Shown piece by piece: positions 16,202 to 24,631 of a stretch of DNA of 64,000 bases. The position numbers were made by a program, and so were the translations under genes. Each line of letters starts with the position of its first letter. Position 1 is the first letter of the stretch. The stretch lies in contig CP129481.1 in NCBI GenBank assembly GCA_030583905.1, positions 3,750,136-3,814,135 on the forward strand. Reading direction: 5' to 3'. The notes beneath the pieces were generated by a model that worked only from the letters and a program-made list of their open reading frames with translations, did no database searches and was not told the origin of the DNA. The stretch comes from Anaerolineales bacterium (GTDB taxonomy: Bacteria; Chloroflexota; Anaerolineae; Anaerolineales; Villigracilaceae).

Positions 16202-17074
16202 ATGAAACGCATCATCATATTGCTCATCCTTTCGTCCTTTTTGGTCGCATCCTGCGGCTCGAACCCGGCACAGGCAAGTTCAAATTCCCCGACAGTTTAT
16301 ATTCAAAATAAAGGGTCGGATACCGTTGTCAATCTGGCACTGGCATGGGCGGAACGGTATCAGTCGCAACACTCTGACGTGCGCATTTCGGTGACGGGCG
16401 GCGGCTCGGGCACGGGCATCGCCGCATTGCTCAACGGGACGGTTGACCTTGCCAACGCATCGCGCAGGATCAAGGATGAAGAGATTACAACCGCGCGTTC
16501 GCAGGGCATCGAGCCGCTCGAGCACATCATCGCGCGCGACGCTATCGCCGTGATCGTGAATGCGGAAAATCCCGTCGGCGAGTTGACGCTTCAGCAGATC
16601 GCGGATATTTACAGCGGAAAGTTCACGAACTGGAAGGAATTGGGCGGGGAGGACAGACCCATCGTCAAATTGTCGCGTGAGACCAATTCCGGCACGCACG
16701 TTTATTTTTTGGAGACGGTACTGCGGCTGGGACGGAGCGACGACAAAACGTTGTTCTCGACCGACACGCTTCTGCTCCCGTCCTCCGAAGGGATCGTGGC
16801 GGAAGTACGCCATAATCCGAACGCCATCGGTTATGACGGGCTTGGCTATGTGCCGCATGACGTAAAGATGATCGCAATTGCACAAGAGGCGGGCGGCGCG
16901 TACGTGCTGCCATCCATTGCAACGGTCAATGATAAAAGTTATCCCATTGCGCGCGACCTGTACATGTACACCAACGGGAATCCGACCGGGATCGTCAAGG
17001 ACTATCTCGATTGGATCCTTTCCGCCGAGGCGCAGGAGATCGTGGCGGAATTGGGCTTTGTGCCTGTGGAATAA
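16202..17074 (+). CDS. pstS: Second phosphate-binding lipoprotein PstS
   Basis: A 290-residue single-domain substrate-binding lipoprotein (lipobox LVASC, Cys 18). Phosphate-binding patterns of the PstS family are present: NKGSDTVVN, GGGSGTGIAALL, LANASRRIK and RETNSGTHVYFLE. It is only distantly like the duplicated PstS of the first operon; it resembles the PBP_like_2 group. It heads an operon with pstC, pstA and pstB. Different affinity or regulation from the first system is likely, since no Pho box precedes it. Confidence 0.92.
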   Translation: MKRIIILLILSSFLVASCGSNPAQASSNSPTVYIQNKGSDTVVNLALAWAERYQSQHSDVRISVTGGGSGTGIAALLNGTVDLANASRRIKDEEITTARSQGIEPLEHIIARDAIAVIVNAENPVGELTLQQIADIYSGKFTNWKELGGEDRPIVKLSRETNSGTHVYFLETVLRLGRSDDKTLFSTDTLLLPSSEGIVAEVRHNPNAIGYDGLGYVPHDVKMIAIAQEAGGAYVLPSIATVNDKSYPIARDLYMYTNGNPTGIVKDYLDWILSAEAQEIVAELGFVPVE

Positions 17075-17080
17075 ATCTTC

Positions 17081-17095
17081 AAACCTGACAGGTTT
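17081..17095. repeat. AAACCTG-A-CAGGTTT palindrome
   Basis: A 15-nt near-perfect palindrome between pstS and pstC of the second operon, followed by TATAAAA. The same arms recur as a long inverted repeat at 58472-58567, so this is probably a dispersed element of the genome rather than a local operator. Confidence 0.5.
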
Positions 17096-17104
17096 TATAA
17101 AACT

Positions 17105-18001
17105 ATGGAAAAATCGTTAAACTGGCGCGAATTCATCATCACCAGAGCCATCAAGGCAAGCGGATATTCCGCCATCGTCTTTGTGCTGCTCATTTTCTTT
17201 TTCCTTCTGCGTGAAGGGCTTCCGACGCTCGGCGAAGTGGAAGCCGGGTCATTGCTCAATGTGCGCTGGTATCCCATCGAAGATTACTTCGGCATCCTGC
17301 CGCTCATCACCGGCTCGTTGATCGTCACTCTCGGCGCGGCGCTGATCGCCGTTCCGTTCGGGATCGGGACCGCCGTGTACATCTCCGAGATCGCTCCGCG
17401 CTGGATGCGGGAAATTCTCAAACCGCTGGTGGAACTGCTCGGCGGACTCCCGTCCGTAGTGCTGGGATTTCTCGGAATCCTCGTCGTCTCGCCGTACCTG
17501 CGCGTCCTTCTGGACCTGCCAACTGGTCTGACCGCCTTTACCGGATCTCTACTCCTCGGCGGGATCGCCGTGCCGACAGTCGTCTCTGTTGCGGAGGACG
17601 CGCTGGATGCCGTCCCGCGCGCGTACCGTGAAGGGGCTTGGGCGCTCGGCGCGACCAAATGGCAGACCATCTGGCGGGTCACGCTTCCCGCCGCAAAATC
17701 CGGCGTACTGACCGCCGTTATGCTTGGTGTGGGACGCGCCATCGGCGAAACCATGACCGTGATGATGGTGACGGGCAACGCGCCGGTGCTTGCCACCAAA
17801 CTCGGCAGTCTCTTCTCCCCCGTCCGCACAATGACCGCCACCATTGCGGCTGAAATGGGCGAAGTTGCCAATGGAAGCACACATTACCATGTGCTGTTCT
17901 TCATCGGTATTGTGCTGTTTCTCATCTCATTGATCGTGAACGTGATTGCCTCATCCGTTGTCTTCCGCGCGAAGAAACGGGCGGAGAGAATTCTGTCATG
18001 A
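17105..18001 (+). CDS. pstC: Second Pst permease PstC
   Basis: A 298-residue membrane subunit with about six helices. PstC features: LLGGLPSVVLGFLGI, the EAA loop YREGAWALGATKWQT, and GVGRAIGETMTVMMVTGN. It follows the second pstS after the palindromic repeat; its stop overlaps the start of pstA by 4 nt. No strong Shine-Dalgarno is seen before its ATG. Confidence 0.93.
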   Translation: MEKSLNWREFIITRAIKASGYSAIVFVLLIFFFLLREGLPTLGEVEAGSLLNVRWYPIEDYFGILPLITGSLIVTLGAALIAVPFGIGTAVYISEIAPRWMREILKPLVELLGGLPSVVLGFLGILVVSPYLRVLLDLPTGLTAFTGSLLLGGIAVPTVVSVAEDALDAVPRAYREGAWALGATKWQTIWRVTLPAAKSGVLTAVMLGVGRAIGETMTVMMVTGNAPVLATKLGSLFSPVRTMTATIAAEMGEVANGSTHYHVLFFIGIVLFLISLIVNVIASSVVFRAKKRAERILS

Positions 18002-18861
18002 TGAAACTTCTCGCCCGCAATCGTCATCTCGTTCAACGGCTCGGATTCACCGCCATCACACTGGTCGCGGTGATGACCGTCATTCCCATCGTCGGTGTGA
18101 TTATCTTCATCGTCTATCAGGGCGGCTCCGCCATTTCGCTGGAATTCCTGACCGGCTTCCCGCGCGAAGGGATGCGCGAAGGCGGCATCCTGCCCGCCAT
18201 CATCGGCACACTCTACCTGACCATTGGCACGGCGGTCTTCTCCGTTCCATTGGGAATTGCCGCTGCCATCTACCTTTCGGAATACGCCAAGGACAATCGC
18301 GCGACCCGCCTGATCCGGCTGGCGATCATCAATCTGGCGGGTATTCCCTCCGTGGTGTACGGTTTGTTCGGGCTGGGATTGTTCGTGCTGTTCCTGCAAT
18401 TCGGCACATCCATCCTCGCCGCCTCGTTGACGCTCTCGATCATGACCCTGCCCGTCATCATCAGCACCGCGGAGGAAGCGCTACGCTCCGTGCCGCAATC
18501 CTTCCGCACGGTCAGCATTTCGCTCGGCGCCACCCGCTGGCAGACCATCCGCCGCATCGTATTGAAGGAAGCGCTGCCCGGCATTCTCACGGGCGTCATC
18601 CTCGGTTTGGAACGCGCCGCCGGTGAAACCGCGCCAATCCTGTTCACGGGTGCGGCGTTCTTCCTGCCCCGCCTGCCCGGCTCGCCTTTCGATGCGACCA
18701 TGGCGCTGCCGTACCATCTCTTTGTCATTTCCACGCAGGTTCCTGAGATGCCGATCCAGATCCAATACGGGACAGCGCTGGTACTGCTCGTCTTTGTCTT
18801 GACCATGAACGTGATCGCAACGATCATCCGTTCGCGCGCGAGAGCGAGGCGGCAATGGTAG
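17998..18861 (+). CDS. pstA: Second Pst permease PstA
   Basis: A 287-residue permease of normal PstA length, so it lacks the large outer insertion of the first system's PstA. Seen are NLAGIPSVVYGLFGLGLF, the EAA loop FRTVSISLGATRWQ, and GLERAAGETAPILFTGA. The start overlaps the pstC stop (ATGA), and its end overlaps the start of pstB by 7 nt, which implies tight translational coupling. Confidence 0.94.
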   Translation: MMKLLARNRHLVQRLGFTAITLVAVMTVIPIVGVIIFIVYQGGSAISLEFLTGFPREGMREGGILPAIIGTLYLTIGTAVFSVPLGIAAAIYLSEYAKDNRATRLIRLAIINLAGIPSVVYGLFGLGLFVLFLQFGTSILAASLTLSIMTLPVIISTAEEALRSVPQSFRTVSISLGATRWQTIRRIVLKEALPGILTGVILGLERAAGETAPILFTGAAFFLPRLPGSPFDATMALPYHLFVISTQVPEMPIQIQYGTALVLLVFVLTMNVIATIIRSRARARRQW

Positions 18862-19613
18862 ACAAGATCATCATCGAAAATCTATCCTTGCAATACTCCG
18901 ATGGCGCGGAGTCCCTGCGAGGCATCAGCATGGGAATCCGTCAGAATGCAGTGACCGTGCTCTTCGGTCCGGCAGGAGGCGGAAAATCCACCCTGCTGCG
19001 ATGTCTCAACCGCCTGAACGATCTGACCGACATCAAGACCAGTTCGGGGCGCATCCTGATCGACGGTGTCAACATCCTCGACCCAAAAACGGACGTGATC
19101 ACCCTGCGCCGCAAGGTTGGCATGGTCTTCGCGCGTCCGGTTCCCCTGCCGATGAGCATCCGCGAAAACGTGACCTACGGCTTGGAACTCGCGGGTGAAA
19201 AGCGCAAGTCGAAGCTGGATGAGGCTGTGGAGCGAAGCCTGAAACTCTCCGCAATTTGGGATGAAGTAAAGGATAGGTTGGATGACCCCGCTGTGGCGCT
19301 CTCCGGCGGACAACAACAGCGCGTCTGTCTCGCCCGTGTGCTGGCACTGCAACCGGAGATCGTCCTGCTCGATGAACCCACCTCCGGGCTGGACCCGATC
19401 TCGACCGGCAAGGTCGAAATGGCATTGCAGGAATTGAAAAAGGATTACACCATCATTCTTGTGCCCCACTCCGTGCAGCAAGCCGCCCGCACCGCCGACT
19501 ATGCCGCCTTCTTTTTACAAGGCGAACTGATCGAATACGATGAAGGCGCAAAGATGTTCACCACACCAAAGGAAAAGAAAACCGAAGATTACGTAATGGG
19601 ACGGTTCGGCTAA
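18855..19613 (+). CDS. pstB: Third PstB-type ATPase, partner of the second Pst permease
   Basis: A 252-residue ATPase. Walker A reads GPAGGGKST, the Q-loop is VFARPVPLP (the Gln of the usual VFQKP is Ala here), signature LSGGQQQRVCLAR, Walker B IVLLDEPTSGLDP, and the H-loop is in VPHSVQQAAR. The changed Q-loop is unusual for a PstB. It is coupled to pstA and ends the second Pst operon, with a strong terminator 3 nt beyond. Confidence 0.93.
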   Translation: MVDKIIIENLSLQYSDGAESLRGISMGIRQNAVTVLFGPAGGGKSTLLRCLNRLNDLTDIKTSSGRILIDGVNILDPKTDVITLRRKVGMVFARPVPLPMSIRENVTYGLELAGEKRKSKLDEAVERSLKLSAIWDEVKDRLDDPAVALSGGQQQRVCLARVLALQPEIVLLDEPTSGLDPISTGKVEMALQELKKDYTIILVPHSVQQAARTADYAAFFLQGELIEYDEGAKMFTTPKEKKTEDYVMGRFG

Positions 19614-19615
19614 AG

Positions 19616-19647
19616 AAAAACGGTCACCTGAAGGTGACCGTTTTTTT
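19616..19647. terminator. Bidirectional intrinsic terminator
   Basis: AAAAA, CGGTCACC (19621-19628), loop TGAA, GGTGACCG (19633-19640), then seven T. The flanking A and T runs make it work on both strands, between the second Pst operon and the convergent nicotinate phosphoribosyltransferase gene. Confidence 0.95.
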
Positions 19648-20991
19648 CTACCACACTCGTTCCAAATTGGCGTTCTCACCCACCTTGCGCCCGACCTTCG
19701 CCATATCGATCCACTCGCCGTGCACCTTCACGCGCACCACATCCGCTGTGAAATCCGTCGTGGTCGAATTCCCGTTGTTGAACAAATACGAACCGACCGC
19801 ATAAATATCGGCGGGGACGCTCAACTTCTCGAACTTGCGGATCTTCTCCGGATTAAAACCGCCCGACACGACGATCTTCACACTGCGACAATATTCCTGC
19901 GCCGCCTCTTTCCATGACCCCGGCAGGCTCCAACGTTCCCAGGCGGAATCCAACGCCGAACGGACGTTGAACACCAGCCGCGGGTTGACTCCCAGATCGA
20001 GCGCCGGGTCACCCAGCGGCGGCACGGATACATCACGCAGGCTTCCGCTTGTATCGAGGCGCACACCGTACAGATTATATTTCTCTGCCTCATCCTTTTG
20101 CCCCGCATCCGTCAACTCGCGGTATTTCGCGAACATCGCATCCAGCACGCGCAACGTATCTTCGATGGAATCGTTGTTGAAATCCACCAGCGCAATGCGC
20201 GGAATGCGCGCGGGCAGGATGCGCGAGAACTCCATCATTGCTTCGGCAGTGTCGCCGAGGAAGGATGCGATCGCGGCATGGGCAACCGTCCCGCCGCCCG
20301 CGCCGCCCCACCAATCCCCCTGCGCATCGGTCGAGACAAAGGCTCCCAATTCCCGCGCATGGTCTTTATTGAATCGCTGTAAGGCAATATTGTAGGCATA
20401 ACCGTCCGCCGCCTGCACTTCATGCACATCGAAGCGCGCCGGGAAGAAGAGCACAGGCTTCCCGCGCGAAGCCACCAGCGTTTCATAGACATTCGTCGCC
20501 ACACGGCTGGAACGGGTCAGGATGCCGAGCGTCGGCGTTTCGAGCAATGCAAAATCGCGGTAACGTCCGCGCACCTTGATGACCGGTTGGATCTTCAGCG
20601 GGTCGCCTTCGTACTTCACCGTCGTCCCGTCATGGACAGCCCACACTTCGAGCTTATCGGACGTATCCACAAATGCATCGCCGTCGAAATATCCCGTGCA
20701 ATGACGCAGCATCGCCAGCGATTTATCCACGCCGACAATAGTGGTCCTGCCCATGCGGCGCGTGAACCATTGCATCTCCACCTCGATATCGCCGACCGCG
20801 ATATTCTCCGGCGAAACACCGGCAGGCAAATTATGATGTCTGCCCGAATAAGCATAGCCTTCGTTCGCAAGAGCAACCAACATGCGGTTGATGTTCTCGA
20901 AATATTTATCCGAATACCAGCCGCGCCGCATGCGCTCGATATCGAGTTTGAAGGTTTCGTTGGTCAATCGTTTTCCGTCAAAGATGGACAT
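19648..20991 (-). CDS. pncB: Nicotinate phosphoribosyltransferase family enzyme
   Basis: A 447-residue type II phosphoribosyltransferase. Seen are the N-terminal substrate region (YSDKYFENINRML), the central RSSRVATNVYE, FFPARFDVHEVQAADGYAY, VDFNNDSIEDTLRVLDAM, LYGVRLDTSGSLRD and the phosphate-binding loop IVVSGGFNPEKIRKFE. It would join nicotinate and PRPP to give nicotinate mononucleotide. It is the last gene of a leftward run, 13 nt after a nicotinamidase-like gene, so both steps from nicotinamide to NaMN are together. NadD is encoded at 42480-43091. Confidence 0.9.
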   Translation of the reverse strand: MSIFDGKRLTNETFKLDIERMRRGWYSDKYFENINRMLVALANEGYAYSGRHHNLPAGVSPENIAVGDIEVEMQWFTRRMGRTTIVGVDKSLAMLRHCTGYFDGDAFVDTSDKLEVWAVHDGTTVKYEGDPLKIQPVIKVRGRYRDFALLETPTLGILTRSSRVATNVYETLVASRGKPVLFFPARFDVHEVQAADGYAYNIALQRFNKDHARELGAFVSTDAQGDWWGGAGGGTVAHAAIASFLGDTAEAMMEFSRILPARIPRIALVDFNNDSIEDTLRVLDAMFAKYRELTDAGQKDEAEKYNLYGVRLDTSGSLRDVSVPPLGDPALDLGVNPRLVFNVRSALDSAWERWSLPGSWKEAAQEYCRSVKIVVSGGFNPEKIRKFEKLSVPADIYAVGSYLFNNGNSTTTDFTADVVRVKVHGEWIDMAKVGRKVGENANLERVW

Positions 20992-21004
20992 GTATCCTCA
21001 ATAA

Positions 21005-22009
21005 TTACTCAACCGGGTCTGTGGACTTGACGATTCGCATGCCCGCTTCGGCAAACTTCGCATACGCCTCATTCGCCGCCTCAGTATGGTCCACCACCCC
21101 GGGCACCACCACCGCCGACGAACAGTCGTCCAGCAAATAGACCTTCTTTGCCAGTTCAGGCTCTACTGCGCGGATGTCATCGAGCAGGTCGGCAATCGTC
21201 CACGCCACACAGTGACTCTTCGCCTGCCCCGCAATGTACAGCCGATCCACTTCGTGCAGGTGCTGGATGAATTTCGGATTGCGTTCGCCGAGCGTCTCGC
21301 CCATTGGACCGGTCAACACTTCGGGACCAATGACCGAATAATTCTCGGTGAATGGTTTATTACCCTTGATCTCATATTCGGGCGGGGCAGTCCGCGCAAT
21401 GGAATGGAAGAAGATGGCTTCATCCAAGGCGGAGACAAGCGCGTGACCGATTCCGCCCAGCATGGCGTGATAGGGCCAGATGGTCAGCGCGTATTTGCCC
21501 TTCTTTTGCAGTTCCTCGGCGTAGTGGATCATCATCTGCTGACCGTATTCAGGCGCGATTCCGAAATGCGGAGCCATTGCCGAATTGAAAACCCACCTGC
21601 CTGCGCGCAATTCAGCCGCGTGGATGTCGGTATATGGGGCGGGGTGATTTCCGTCCGCATCTACGAAGAAGATGGGATGAAAAATTTGATGCGCAGTGTG
21701 CGTGTCCATGGTGGCGGTGATGTGCGTGAGGTTGTCCATGTTGCGGTAGATGAACTCACACAAGCGGACGTTGTCATCGACAGCGCCATGTCCACTGCGC
21801 CCGCCGACGAACAGTTCAAAACCGGGGATGCAGAACGTATTTTGCGCATCCACGACCCAGAGGGAGGTGCGAGTCGACGAAGCAGAAGCAGGCTTGAGGT
21901 CGTGTTGAAGCGCGTACTGACGGGCGTCTTCGGCGCGGGCGGCGTAGTCCACTTTCCATACATCGCCCACGCGGGCTGGGTCAAAAAAAGAAGGGATCGG
22001 AGTGGTCAT
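21005..22009 (-). CDS. Nicotinamidase-like cysteine hydrolase (isochorismatase superfamily)
   Basis: A 334-residue hydrolase. Catalytic Asp 54 is in WVVDAQNTF, the Lys is probably in the region GNKPF, and the nucleophile Cys 267 is in AGQAKSHCVAW; the metal-site style MDTHTAHQIFHP follows nicotinamidases. It is longer than E. coli PncA (about 213). The neighbouring nicotinate phosphoribosyltransferase supports nicotinamide deamidation as the job. The start ATG sits 1 nt after the stop of an upstream membrane-protein gene. Confidence 0.8.
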   Translation of the reverse strand: MTTPIPSFFDPARVGDVWKVDYAARAEDARQYALQHDLKPASASSTRTSLWVVDAQNTFCIPGFELFVGGRSGHGAVDDNVRLCEFIYRNMDNLTHITATMDTHTAHQIFHPIFFVDADGNHPAPYTDIHAAELRAGRWVFNSAMAPHFGIAPEYGQQMMIHYAEELQKKGKYALTIWPYHAMLGGIGHALVSALDEAIFFHSIARTAPPEYEIKGNKPFTENYSVIGPEVLTGPMGETLGERNPKFIQHLHEVDRLYIAGQAKSHCVAWTIADLLDDIRAVEPELAKKVYLLDDCSSAVVVPGVVDHTEAANEAYAKFAEAGMRIVKSTDPVE

Positions 22010-22010
22010 G

Positions 22011-22451
22011 TCAATCGATCAAGTTGGGAGCAGGTTGGTTCGTTTGTTTTTCTTTTCTCTTGCGGATGAGAATGGGCGGAATGATGAAAGCAAGGATGCC
22101 GCCGGGAATGCAGAGCGGCAGGAAGCAGGCAAGGTAGGACGCGGCGAGCGCAACGACGATGGCTGTGCCGGTTACATCTTTGGCGACGGTCCCATCGGGA
22201 GCGATGCACTCGACGAACGGGGTCGATTCGCCGGGTTCGTGATAGCTGTAACGCTCTTCGCGATATTGCAGTTCGGTGCCATCGGTGCAGAGAACAGGCG
22301 CAAGGAAGGTGAATACCGGCTCGGGAGCCGCCGCGATCGAGACGCCGCCTACCGCGCCAAAAGTGGTGAGGGCAATAAAACTGGAAGCGATACAGACGAT
22401 GACAAGCCCGATGATCTGTCCCGCAACGACACCGCCAAAACGATTTTTCAT
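22011..22451 (-). CDS. Small membrane protein of unknown function
   Basis: A 146-residue protein with a first membrane helix (about 9-34), an external segment containing two Cys (VLCTDG ... FVECIAP) that could form a disulphide, and a second membrane region (about 95-125) before a basic cytoplasmic tail. No family recognised. It is directly upstream of, and nearly touching, the nicotinamidase-like gene, but the function need not be linked. Confidence 0.7.
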   Translation of the reverse strand: MKNRFGGVVAGQIIGLVIVCIASSFIALTTFGAVGGVSIAAAPEPVFTFLAPVLCTDGTELQYREERYSYHEPGESTPFVECIAPDGTVAKDVTGTAIVVALAASYLACFLPLCIPGGILAFIIPPILIRKRKEKQTNQPAPNLID

Positions 22452-22519
22452 AGAGTCTCTCCTCGTTATTTATGTGAAGCAGGGGCGACCCGTCAATACA
22501 GGCTGCCCCTGCATTTCAT

Positions 22520-24037
22520 TTATTTCTTCTTGCCCGCTTTGCTTCCTTTTACCGCTCTACGGTATGGCGGCATGTTGACCGCCACTACCTGACATTTCTC
22601 AGGGTCGAGAAGTTTATTCCACAGGTTGGGATAGCTCAGCGCGAACGATTCAGGTCGCAGCGTTGATGTGATGACCGTCGGCAGATGCGCGTTGTAGCGA
22701 TAATTGAGCACGCTGTAGAGTTTATCTTCCGCCCAAACCGAAGCCGCGCCGCTCTCTTTTAAATCATCGAGAATCAACAACGGCGTAGTGCGGATTTCAT
22801 GGAAGCGGCGGTCAAACGAGACATCTGAATTTTTGCCGAAGGTCTGGCGCAGATAATCGAGCAGGGCGGTCACTTCCACGAGCAGGGCTTGTCCGCCCAA
22901 GCCAATGCGATAATTGCCAATCGCAGCGGCAAGATGCGTCTTCCCACTGAATGAATCTCCCAGCAGCACCAGCCAGCCTTCGGGATTTTCCGCAAAGCCG
23001 ACCGCCGCGTTGTGCGCGTTGTGCAGGGTCTTCACGTCATCCTTTGTGACTTTGATGCGCGAGATTTCCTTGCTCTTGACCTTATTGCCAAACCGATCTG
23101 CTTTTTCCACGGTCGTCGTGGTCACTGCTTCCGTGCCGACTTCATCATCACGCGGCTGGAAGGTCATGAAGGTCATTGCCTTCATTTCAGGCAGGGAAAG
23201 CATCGAAATGCCGGGGTTGCTCGTCTCTTCGGGGCGGCGGTAATCCGGCGCGGAAATCTTGAGATATTTGACAAAGTCCTCATCCTGCAAACGCGAGCGG
23301 ATGCGTCCCTCGATCTCATCGAGCATCAAATTGGTCGTGATGACCGTCGGCAGTTTGTTGATGTAGCGATAGTTGATGATCTGGAACAACTTCTCCTGCG
23401 CCCATGGTGTCGCGTTCTGCGTGCCGAAGTCATCCAGAATCAACAAGCCCGCATTGCGGATTTCTTCGAAGCGCTGCTCAAAGGTTGTCTCAGGATCGTC
23501 GTAGGAAAAGCGCAACGAGTCGAGCAAATCAGGCACAGTGATGAACAGGGTCGGCATCCCATTGCCTACCGCAAAATTCGCAATCGCCGCCGCAAGATGC
23601 GTCTTGCCGCAGCCGTATCCGCCCTCCAGCAGAAGCCAGCCCTGCGGGTTGCGGGCAAACTCTTCGCTTGCATCGAATGCAGAACGCAAATTATCCCGTT
23701 CCTGCGTCGACATGAACTTCGCCTTGGCATTGCCCGCGGGTGAAAAATTATCAAACGTCAAATGGCTGAGGCGGTTCAAATTGCTCATCTCGAACAGGCG
23801 TTCACGCGCCGCCTGCGCCACATCCGCCGCGCGGCAAATGCAGGTGTCCACCTTGCCGAATTTCTCATGCTCCACCGGCACGTCATAGCGCACATACCCC
23901 ACCCCTCCGCAATGCGGGCAGTTCGGGTCGCCGAGCGGTTTCTCCACACTTTTAATCGCGCTTAAAGAACTCGGAGAACTCGCCTTCGGTGTATCGTTTT
24001 GCATCTTGGACAGCGTCTTGTGAATCTCTTCTTTCAT
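22520..24037 (-). CDS. Helicase loader with two fused DnaC/IstB-type AAA+ modules
   Basis: A 505-residue protein. An N-terminal CPHC (40-43) and CIC (66-68) pair forms a probable zinc site, as in DnaC/DnaI loaders. AAA+ module 1 has Walker A GGYGCGKTH (139-147), Walker B LLILDDFG and a box-VII-like RIRSRL (245-250). Module 2 has Walker A GDSFSGKTH (360-368) and Walker B LLILDDL, but ends NLWNKLL without the arginine-finger pattern. One loader of this family usually has one module. It overlaps the upstream DnaD-like gene by 86 nt if ATG 24037 (after GGAAAACGGAAAAG) is used; ATG 24004 is the alternative. DnaB lies two genes upstream. Confidence 0.9.
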   Translation of the reverse strand: MKEEIHKTLSKMQNDTPKASSPSSLSAIKSVEKPLGDPNCPHCGGVGYVRYDVPVEHEKFGKVDTCICRAADVAQAARERLFEMSNLNRLSHLTFDNFSPAGNAKAKFMSTQERDNLRSAFDASEEFARNPQGWLLLEGGYGCGKTHLAAAIANFAVGNGMPTLFITVPDLLDSLRFSYDDPETTFEQRFEEIRNAGLLILDDFGTQNATPWAQEKLFQIINYRYINKLPTVITTNLMLDEIEGRIRSRLQDEDFVKYLKISAPDYRRPEETSNPGISMLSLPEMKAMTFMTFQPRDDEVGTEAVTTTTVEKADRFGNKVKSKEISRIKVTKDDVKTLHNAHNAAVGFAENPEGWLVLLGDSFSGKTHLAAAIGNYRIGLGGQALLVEVTALLDYLRQTFGKNSDVSFDRRFHEIRTTPLLILDDLKESGAASVWAEDKLYSVLNYRYNAHLPTVITSTLRPESFALSYPNLWNKLLDPEKCQVVAVNMPPYRRAVKGSKAGKKK

Positions 24038-24605
24038 CTTTTCCGTTTTCCTTCCAGCGCCGCAAAATGGCTTCGATATATTTCCAATTCCGCACATTGC
24101 GGCTGACCGCGATCTCGAACGCCTCCTCAAACCACGCGCCAGGGTATTCCCGTTCCGCCTCGCGCAGCATGTCCGAAAGCAGGGGCGTCAACGCGCCGAT
24201 ATTCTCTTCATACAATTTAAACACATTAGACTTGTCCGGCACATAACTTCGCGAAGGTTTGATCTGTCCCTTCGCAAACGCTTCGGCGGATAAACGTCCG
24301 CGCGGCGAATTGAGGAAATAGAACACGCTCGCCCCATTCTCAGACTTGAGCATGGTCTGCCTCATGACAGCTTTCCCCAGCCCGCGCCAAATCTCCTCCC
24401 CGCTCAACCCCAGCGACTCAGCCTCAAAGTCCGCTTCGCTCAACCCGCGGAAGTTCCCTTCCATGTGTTCGATGCGCCAGATGGCATACAACGTCACCTT
24501 CAACTCGGCAACATCCTCGATCTCATTCATCATACGGATGAACGAATCAGGCACTTGAGTAAACGTCTCAGAGGAGGTAAAGCCAGGGAATGGGAGCATA
24601 ATCAT
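23952..24605 (-). CDS. DnaD-domain replication protein
   Basis: A 217-residue protein. The N-terminal half is helix-rich and wing-like; the C-terminal DnaD/DnaB2 domain (about 130-190) has NVFKLYEENIGALTPLL and the single-strand-DNA binding pattern W-YIEAILRRW. DnaD proteins remodel DNA and help load DnaB at oriC or stalled forks. It lies between dnaB and the loader gene in one leftward operon (26 nt after dnaB). A second ATG two codons inside is also possible. Confidence 0.87.
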   Translation of the reverse strand: MIMLPFPGFTSSETFTQVPDSFIRMMNEIEDVAELKVTLYAIWRIEHMEGNFRGLSEADFEAESLGLSGEEIWRGLGKAVMRQTMLKSENGASVFYFLNSPRGRLSAEAFAKGQIKPSRSYVPDKSNVFKLYEENIGALTPLLSDMLREAEREYPGAWFEEAFEIAVSRNVRNWKYIEAILRRWKENGKDERRDSQDAVQDAKRYTEGEFSEFFKRD

Positions 24606-24631
24606 TCCGTAAGGGCGGGGTAACCCCGCCC

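Noticed and set aside
21086..22069. 327-codon frame on the plus strand opposite the nicotinamidase-like gene
   Set aside because: The minus-strand protein has all family motifs; the plus frame gives no recognisable sequence.
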